Positions 59,086 to 64,000 of a DNA stretch of 64,000 bases are shown here, in pieces (the stretch's first letter is position 1; every line of letters begins with the position of its first letter). This DNA comes from Megascapheus bottae. Lineage: Eukaryota; Chordata; Mammalia; Rodentia; Geomyidae. A program made the position numbers and the translations under genes. The stretch spans positions 33,398,001 to 33,462,000 of the forward strand of contig JANJXV010000013.1 of NCBI GenBank assembly GCA_024803745.1. Reading direction: 5' to 3'. A model generated the notes under the pieces. That model did not search any database, was not told where the DNA came from, and saw nothing but the letters and a program-made list of their open reading frames with translations.

Positions 59086-59714
59086 GGAAAATATACAGGT
59101 AGAAGTAGTTTTAGATACAAGTACTTAAAAAGTAACTCCATCAAATATGGATTCTTATTTTCAAGAACAGGTTAGAGTTAGCAGTGGCAAGGAAGTTGAG
59201 CTGCTCAAAAAAGTCACCAAGACTCCAGTTCACCTTCTTAGAAAGTTTCCCAAATTTTCAGTTGGGTTATAGATCTTACTACTTTAGGCAACTAATAGGG
59301 GTGCATGGGAAATTTACTATCTAATAAAGATTACCAGCATTGCTAAGATTGAATAATGGCCCAATTAGTTATTTCTACTTGGATGAATTGTTGTATAGAA
59401 ACAAGTGAGTTTGGGAAGGTAAATAAGTTTTCAGAATAACAGAGTCATATTCTGATTCTGAGTAGCTTACAACCGGTAAGAGTATTTAGATAATCATTTT
59501 TTCCCATAACCTCGAAGAATCCAAGTGGGCACTTATAACAACTTGCACAAAATTTGAAGAGTAACACAAAGAGAAGAGGTTAAATCCATTAATAAACTAA
59601 ATATAACAACATTTTTGCCATGAGGAGATGATAGGTTACTGCAGAGATACATGTGTTACTTAGAACTGAGCATTATATCATGTGCCATGTATCAAAACAT
59701 CTCCTGGAGCCCAA
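59086..59714. other. Unannotated sequence
   Basis: Nothing supported. Confidence 0.5.
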
Positions 59715-59945
59715 GGCCAGGGGCACAATCTGTAACTGTAGCTACTCCAGTGGCTGAGATCTGAGGATCATGATTAAGGCCAGCCAGGGCAGAAGAGTCC
59801 CCATGAGATTCCTATCTACAATTAACCACTCAAAAACTAAAAGTAGAGTTGTGGCTCAAAATAGTAAAGCACTAGCTTTGAACAAAAGAACTTAGAGACA
59901 GCACCCAGGCTCAACCTTCAAGTCTCACACTGATTAAATAATAAA
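59715..59945 (+). mobile_element. B1-Geo SINE, diverged
   Basis: Head 'ggccaggggcacaatctg', 'gtggctgagatctgaggatcatg', linker 'gagattcctatctacaattaac', Geo 'aacttagagacagcacccagg'. Lies immediately 5' of the RANGRF pseudogene. Confidence 0.85.
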
Positions 59946-59974
59946 TCTGAAAGGTCCATCTGGGAATTAAGCAA

Positions 59975-60700
59975 ACTGAGAAGACCCGCTGGTGGCCTGG
60001 AAACCCTGGGGGTGCGGGTGGCACGAAGACCCATATGGGTTTCTTAAAAATACCCTCTCATCTCCGTACCCTAGTACTGGGCCCATGGAACCCACAAGAG
60101 ACTGCCCATTCATTGTTGTCATCGTTCCTCCTGGGGCCATTGATGTAAGCAGCCTTTGGCCAGTTCCTGACAGCCAAGAAGTTTTCTGCCATCCCAAGAA
60201 AGACCAGAGCCCAATCGTAGAACTTCTGGAGCTGCAGGCCCACATGCGGGGCAAGGTGGCCGAGTGTAGATTGCTGCCAAGAAGCCTTGCTCCTCTCTGG
60301 AGAACAGTAGAGAGCTAAAGGGAACCAACAGATCGCAAAGGATGGTGACACTCCATCAGGCTCTGCTTCAGCTGCCCCAGTACAAAACAGATCTCATGCT
60401 CACCTTCAACCAACCCCCTTCTAGAAACAAGTCATCTCTGGGTCCTAACAACCTGTCACCACTTCCCTGGAGCCTGAGTAACTCTGAACAAGTAGTGACC
60501 AGTCTCCAGGATCCCAATGTCTTTGGTTCCCAGTGAAGATTTCTGAAACATCAGGTGTGTGATGCTGCCCAGTGCTGGGAGGGCGGAGGAAAAAGAGGTG
60601 AACACCTGTAGTTCCTTTTGCTTCTCTGTGCATAAACATAAGACACCTCCCCTCTGCAGAAATTCACTTGCTTTATAACCAAAAACAAATAAATTAAATA
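59975..60700 (+). pseudogene. RANGRF: Processed pseudogene of RANGRF (MOG1, Ran guanine nucleotide release factor)
   Basis: RANGRF is a small Ran-binding protein of about 186 residues implicated in nuclear transport and in Nav1.5 surface trafficking. Here the start MEPTRDCP lies at 60085. [20 protein letters not shown] and [20 protein letters not shown] follow, then (frame-shifted, from about 60270) CQEA...SGEQ and a stop. After another shift the tail reads [20 protein letters not shown] and ends DPNVFGSQ at 60536. There are no introns, and 3'UTR-like sequence with AATAAA-type signals follows, so this is a retrocopy. Defects: a small shift after residue 8, loss of about 35-40 codons between the AHMRGKVAE and CQEA stretches, an in-frame stop and frameshifts. 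The 5'UTR boundary is approximate; no convincing TSD was found. Non-functional. Confidence 0.9.
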
Positions 60701-61849
60701 AACCTTGCAGTACTCTTAATATGCATATGTTTATGTATTTATGACTGCATTTTAAAATTAAAATATGCTATGCAATTTATGGTCAGGTACAGGAGAGGAA
60801 ATTGGAGTAAAGAGAAGGAATTGGTCACATTGTCCATAAGTCCATATGAATGTACAAGTCCAGATTCTATTCTGATTTCCAGTGACAGACCAGACAACAG
60901 GAGTGATTGCTAGTTAAATGCTCACCGCTCCTGACTTCCTAGCTGTATCCCAGATGGCATCTGTGAAAGAGCAACCAAGATAGCGCTATCATGCCACCAA
61001 AGGAGGTTACCAGATCTAAGGAATAAGGCAAAAACATGGCATGCTTTTTGCCAGTTTACCTTTGTAAAGTTTTATATAGAGGTGTGATTCCTCTTCTGTC
61101 ACAAAGAAATGAAACTTGTATAACAGTAAAAAAAAAAAAGACCTTGATTTCTGGAAATTTAATCATTCTATTTCTTTGGCGTGAGTTTGACAGAGCTAAG
61201 GGATGATCAGATTGTTCACAAAATATGTTGTCCCTGGGAGGTGTCTAAGGCTTTCCATAACAGACTAGCATGTGAGTAAGTAGTAAGTAGGTTTAGTAAA
61301 GATTTGCCCTTATCAACATGGGGCTGGCATCATCCACTCGTTAAGCCCTGATAGAACCAAAGACAGAGAAAGGGCAAATTCATGGTCTTGCCTTCAAGTG
61401 GAACACTGGAAATCAGTGTCTGAATTGGGGGCTCCAGGTGTTCAGAGTAGCAATCTTCTTATTTTTCAGGCCTTCAAGCTCAGTTTCAGTTATACCACTG
61501 ACTTCTCTGGTTCACCAGCTGGCCCGCAGCTTATCGATAGATTTTTTTCAGCTTCCATAATTGTATGAGCTAACTTTCATAATAAATTTTATCTGTCTTT
61601 GTTATTTCTGACAAGGAAAGAAAGATAATGTGACCAATAGAAGCTCCCATCTAAAACTAATATTTAGTTCTTAAAGAAATAAAAGGCCTGAATTTTTTAA
61701 AAATGGGAACCGTTATGAAAAATACACCTAGACTTTGGTAGTGTGCACTTTTTGTTAAATACCTCCTTGTTAAGAGATATTTCAAAATGAAAATGTATAT
61801 CAACTCTAAACTGAAGACTGGGTTTTACTTATCTAATCCATGAATGAGT
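60701..61849. other. Unannotated sequence
   Basis: Contains A12 at 61128-61139. No exon or named repeat supported. Confidence 0.5.
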
Positions 61850-62195
61850 GCTAGCTAGGAGGTAGGCAAGACAGATGCTAAACACCTACAACTCTTGTAA
61901 GTATTACACTCTAGTTGATGCAGACAGGAACCAAACAGACATTTCAGTAAATCATTCAATAAGTCATTCCCTCTGTTTTAGTCTATCAGTAAAATTCTCA
62001 TAGAATGAAACAGAAGATTCTAACAAAGAATGGCCTAGAAAATGTTTTTCACATGAGGCAGAAAAATGAAGTGGTATTTGATATGACATGTGAACAACAA
62101 AAACAAGCTTTTAAAAAATGAAGAAGAATATGCCACAAAAAGGAGTCAGCAAATGCCAAAGCCTCTAAGGTCTAAATTCTTTTCAGCTGTTTTTC
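61850..62195 (-). mobile_element. LINE-2 fragment, antisense
   Basis: 'agtattacactctagttgatg' with 'cagacaggaaccaaacagac', then 'gaagtggtatttgatatgac' and 'cagcaaatgccaaagcctct' follow antisense L2 order (cattctagtggggaagacag, gaggtgacatttgagctgag, agcaagtgcaaaggccctgagg). The L1 at 62196 cuts its end. Confidence 0.65.
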
Positions 62196-62841
62196 ATATA
62201 TTTTAATTGTGAATATAATGTAACCCTTCTATTAATTACCAAATAGAAGGTACATTACTTCACAAATATTGATACCCTTTCTCATGTCATGGTCCCCATT
62301 TCCCTCCCCATTCTCCCCCACCCCACTCCATCTTGATTTTCCCCCCTTCCCTCTCCTATTTCAAATAACCAATTAAGCATGCATAAAATATATTGGATAA
62401 CAAGGTGAAATATTGTAACAATATGAGATAACCAAGGGACAGCAAAAGACAATAATCACTCATTATATAGCTTTTGTTTCTATATCCTAGAGGTCCTTAC
62501 ATTTAGCATCATACTATATGGCCATATGTATCTAGATTTTGTTCTATTGTGAATCTCTGCTAGGAGAGCCCAAGGTTTCTACTGATTAGGACAAATAAGG
62601 GGAACCATTGAGCCTATGTTCCTTTGAGTCTGGCTTACTTCACTTAATATGATTTTTTCTAAGTCTTTCCATTTCCTTACAAATGGGGAGATGGAGTTCT
62701 ATGATGCTGTCAGAAAGAACGATATTGTGTATAAATACCACATCTTGTTGATCCACTCATCAACTGAGGGACATCTGGGTTGGTTCCATATCTTTGTTCT
62801 GGTAAATAGTGCTGCAATGAACATGGTTGTGCTAGTGGACT
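62196..62841 (-). mobile_element. LINE-1, antisense, with two in-place inversions
   Basis: Antisense 3'UTR and ORF2 C-terminus. Inside it, 62211-62237 (27 nt) and 62691-62725 (35 nt) are each the reverse complement of what the same positions hold in the other copies, with the flanking bases continuous. The second one turns the ORF2 codons for YTMEFYAAVRKN into the opposite strand. Possible short TSD ctaaattct (62172-62180 and 62847-62855). Confidence 0.9.
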
Positions 62842-62880
62842 AAAGCCTAAATTCTAAAAAAATTAAAAGATAATACTGTT

Positions 62881-63074
62881 GGCCGGGAGTTTAGCCTAGT
62901 GGTTGAGTGCTTGCCTAGCATGCACGAAGACCCGGGTTCGATTCCTCAGTACCACATACCTAGAAAAAAGCCAGAAGTGGTGCTGAGGCTCGAGTGGTAG
63001 AGCTCTAGCCTTGAGAAAGTCCAAGGACAGTGCTCAGGCCCTGAGCTCCAGCCCAGGACTGGCAAAAAAAAAAA
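62881..63074 (+). mobile_element. IDL-Geo SINE, near-consensus
   Basis: Full dimer with head ggccgggagtttagcctagt, A-box-like TAGCCTAGTGG, B-box GGTTCGATTCC and Geo end 'ccaggactggcaaaaaaa' with a 15-A tail. Perfect 16-bp TSD aaaagataatactgtt at 62865-62880 and 63075-63090. Among the youngest insertions here; the internal Pol III promoter boxes look intact. Confidence 0.96.
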
Positions 63075-63090
63075 AAAAGATAATACTGTT

Positions 63091-64000
63091 AAGATTTAGC
63101 AAGTGATCATGTAGTTCTTGTTCTTGTTCTTGATCCTATTCATATGTTGAATTACATTAATTGTCTTGCATATATTGAATCAGCTTTGCATCCTTAGAAT
63201 GAGTCCCATTTGATCATAGTACATAATTTTTAACTATATACTATGCAAGAATTTTATTGAGAAGTTTTGCATTGATGTTCATTAAAGAAATGGTTCTTTA
63301 GTTCCCTTTAATAAGTCTCTATTTGGTTTTGGGGTTAGGGTTATGTTGGCCTTATAGAAGGAGTTTAGTAGTGATCTTTCACTTTCAATTTTATTGAAGA
63401 TTCTGAGGAGTGTTGGAGTAGGTTTTCTTTTTAAGGTCTTATAGAATTTGCTTGTAAATCCTTCCATTCCTGAGTTTTTATTGGATGGGAGGTCTTTTAT
63501 TGCCATTTCTATTTCAGTACTTGAAATGGGTTTATTTAGTTGGGTTATATCTTCTTGGTTTAGCTTGAGTATTTGCTAGAAATTCTTCCAATTCTTCCAA
63601 ATTCTCAAAATTGTTAACATAAAGGTTGCACCCAAGTATTCCCTTTTTTTTTTTTTTTGGTGATGGGACTTGAACTCTGGGCCTGGGCTCTGTCTCTGAG
63701 CTCTTCAGCCCAAGGCTACCACCCTACCCCTTGAGCCCCAGTGCCACTTCCAGTTTTCTGGTGGCTAGTTGGAGATAGGAATCTTATGGACTTTTGTGAA
63801 AAGGCTGGCTTTGAACCATAATCCTCGGATCTCAGCCTACTGAGTGGTTAGGATTACGAGCGTGAGCCATTGCGCCCGTCCCTTATAATGTTTTGACTCT
63901 TTTTTCCTATCATGATATTTCCATTCTCATACCTGATTTGACAAGATCCAGCACCCCTTCATGGTGAAACATGAATATTTTTCAACATAATAAAGGCTGT
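63091..64000. mobile_element. LINE-1 reverse-transcriptase region, inverted then direct, runs off the end
   Basis: 63091-63642 is antisense ORF2 (on the - strand: KNSGMEGFTSKFYKTLKRKP, then NSFYKANITLTPKPNRDLLK, the RT palm region). A B1-Geo splits it at 63643-63882. About 63883-63935 continues antisense. From about 63936 the strand flips to sense (gacaagatccagcacccctt, encoding the DKIQHPFM motif). The antisense part ends at the codons for 'KNYMI', adjacent to DKIQHPFM in ORF2, so this looks like a twin-primed L1 whose 3' half lies outside the window. Confidence 0.85.
63643..63882 (-). mobile_element. B1-Geo SINE, antisense, nested in LINE-1
   Basis: T16 tail at 63643, reverse Geo module 'gagctcttcagcccaaggct' and B1 head ending 'gagccattgcgcccgtcc'. 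L1 antisense sequence continues on both sides. Short flank match attccc / gtccc. Confidence 0.92.

Overview
The window is non-coding mammalian nuclear DNA, AT-rich and dominated by interspersed repeats. I find no intact protein-coding gene, no rRNA or tRNA gene, no CpG island, and nothing prokaryotic or viral in organisation. The decisive taxonomic clue is a dimeric SINE whose left half is a tRNA-Ala/ID-like monomer and whose right half is a distinct monomer ending 'ccaggactggcaaaa'. This matches the IDL-Geo SINE described from Geomyoidea rodents (kangaroo rats, pocket mice, pocket gophers). I therefore infer a heteromyid or geomyid rodent; genus cannot be decided from the sequence.

Layout. 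1-9 kb: old LINE-1 (L1) and other ancient repeats, a solo ERV LTR (4141-4709), several SINEs, and an L1 3' end (7619-8180) with a perfect 12-bp target-site duplication (TSD). 9-20 kb: old L1, L2 and MIR remnants cut by younger SINE and L1 insertions, ending in a 300-bp CTCTG-type pyrimidine tract (19256-19553). 20-30 kb: mostly unique sequence with three IDL-Geo copies, MIR and L2 relics and a 936-bp antisense L1. 30-41 kb: the densest part, with nested L1s (30.4-32.2 kb), a 1.76-kb L1 with a 5' inversion (33026-34786), another L1 at 37970-39305, and a SINE/SINE/L1 composite (39652-40489). 41-56 kb: largely unique, with MIR, L2, MER5-like and MaLR-like relics and one clean L1 (49007-49952). 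56-64 kb: a short inverted L1, a processed pseudogene of RANGRF (MOG1) near 60.0-60.7 kb, an antisense L1 carrying two small in-place inversions (62196-62841), a near-consensus IDL-Geo (62881-63074), and an L1 reverse-transcriptase segment that runs off the window end.

How the parts relate. The youngest layer is L1-driven retrotransposition: L1 3' ends, SINEs and the RANGRF cDNA copy carry A-rich tails and, for most L1s and SINEs, matching TSDs. Two SINE families, IDL-Geo and a 7SL/B1-headed dimer (called B1-Geo here), share the same right-hand Geo module. Two L1 3'UTR lineages are visible, an older one ending near '...attaccccaacaataaaata' and a younger one ending '...ttaattacaataaaaa'.

I did not find an undescribed functional system. 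The most interesting observations are structural: exact in-place reverse-complement patches inside one L1, an inverted SINE head, a SINE-L1 composite sharing one 19-bp TSD, a Geo-duplicated SINE subfamily, and two exact CTCF-core matches.
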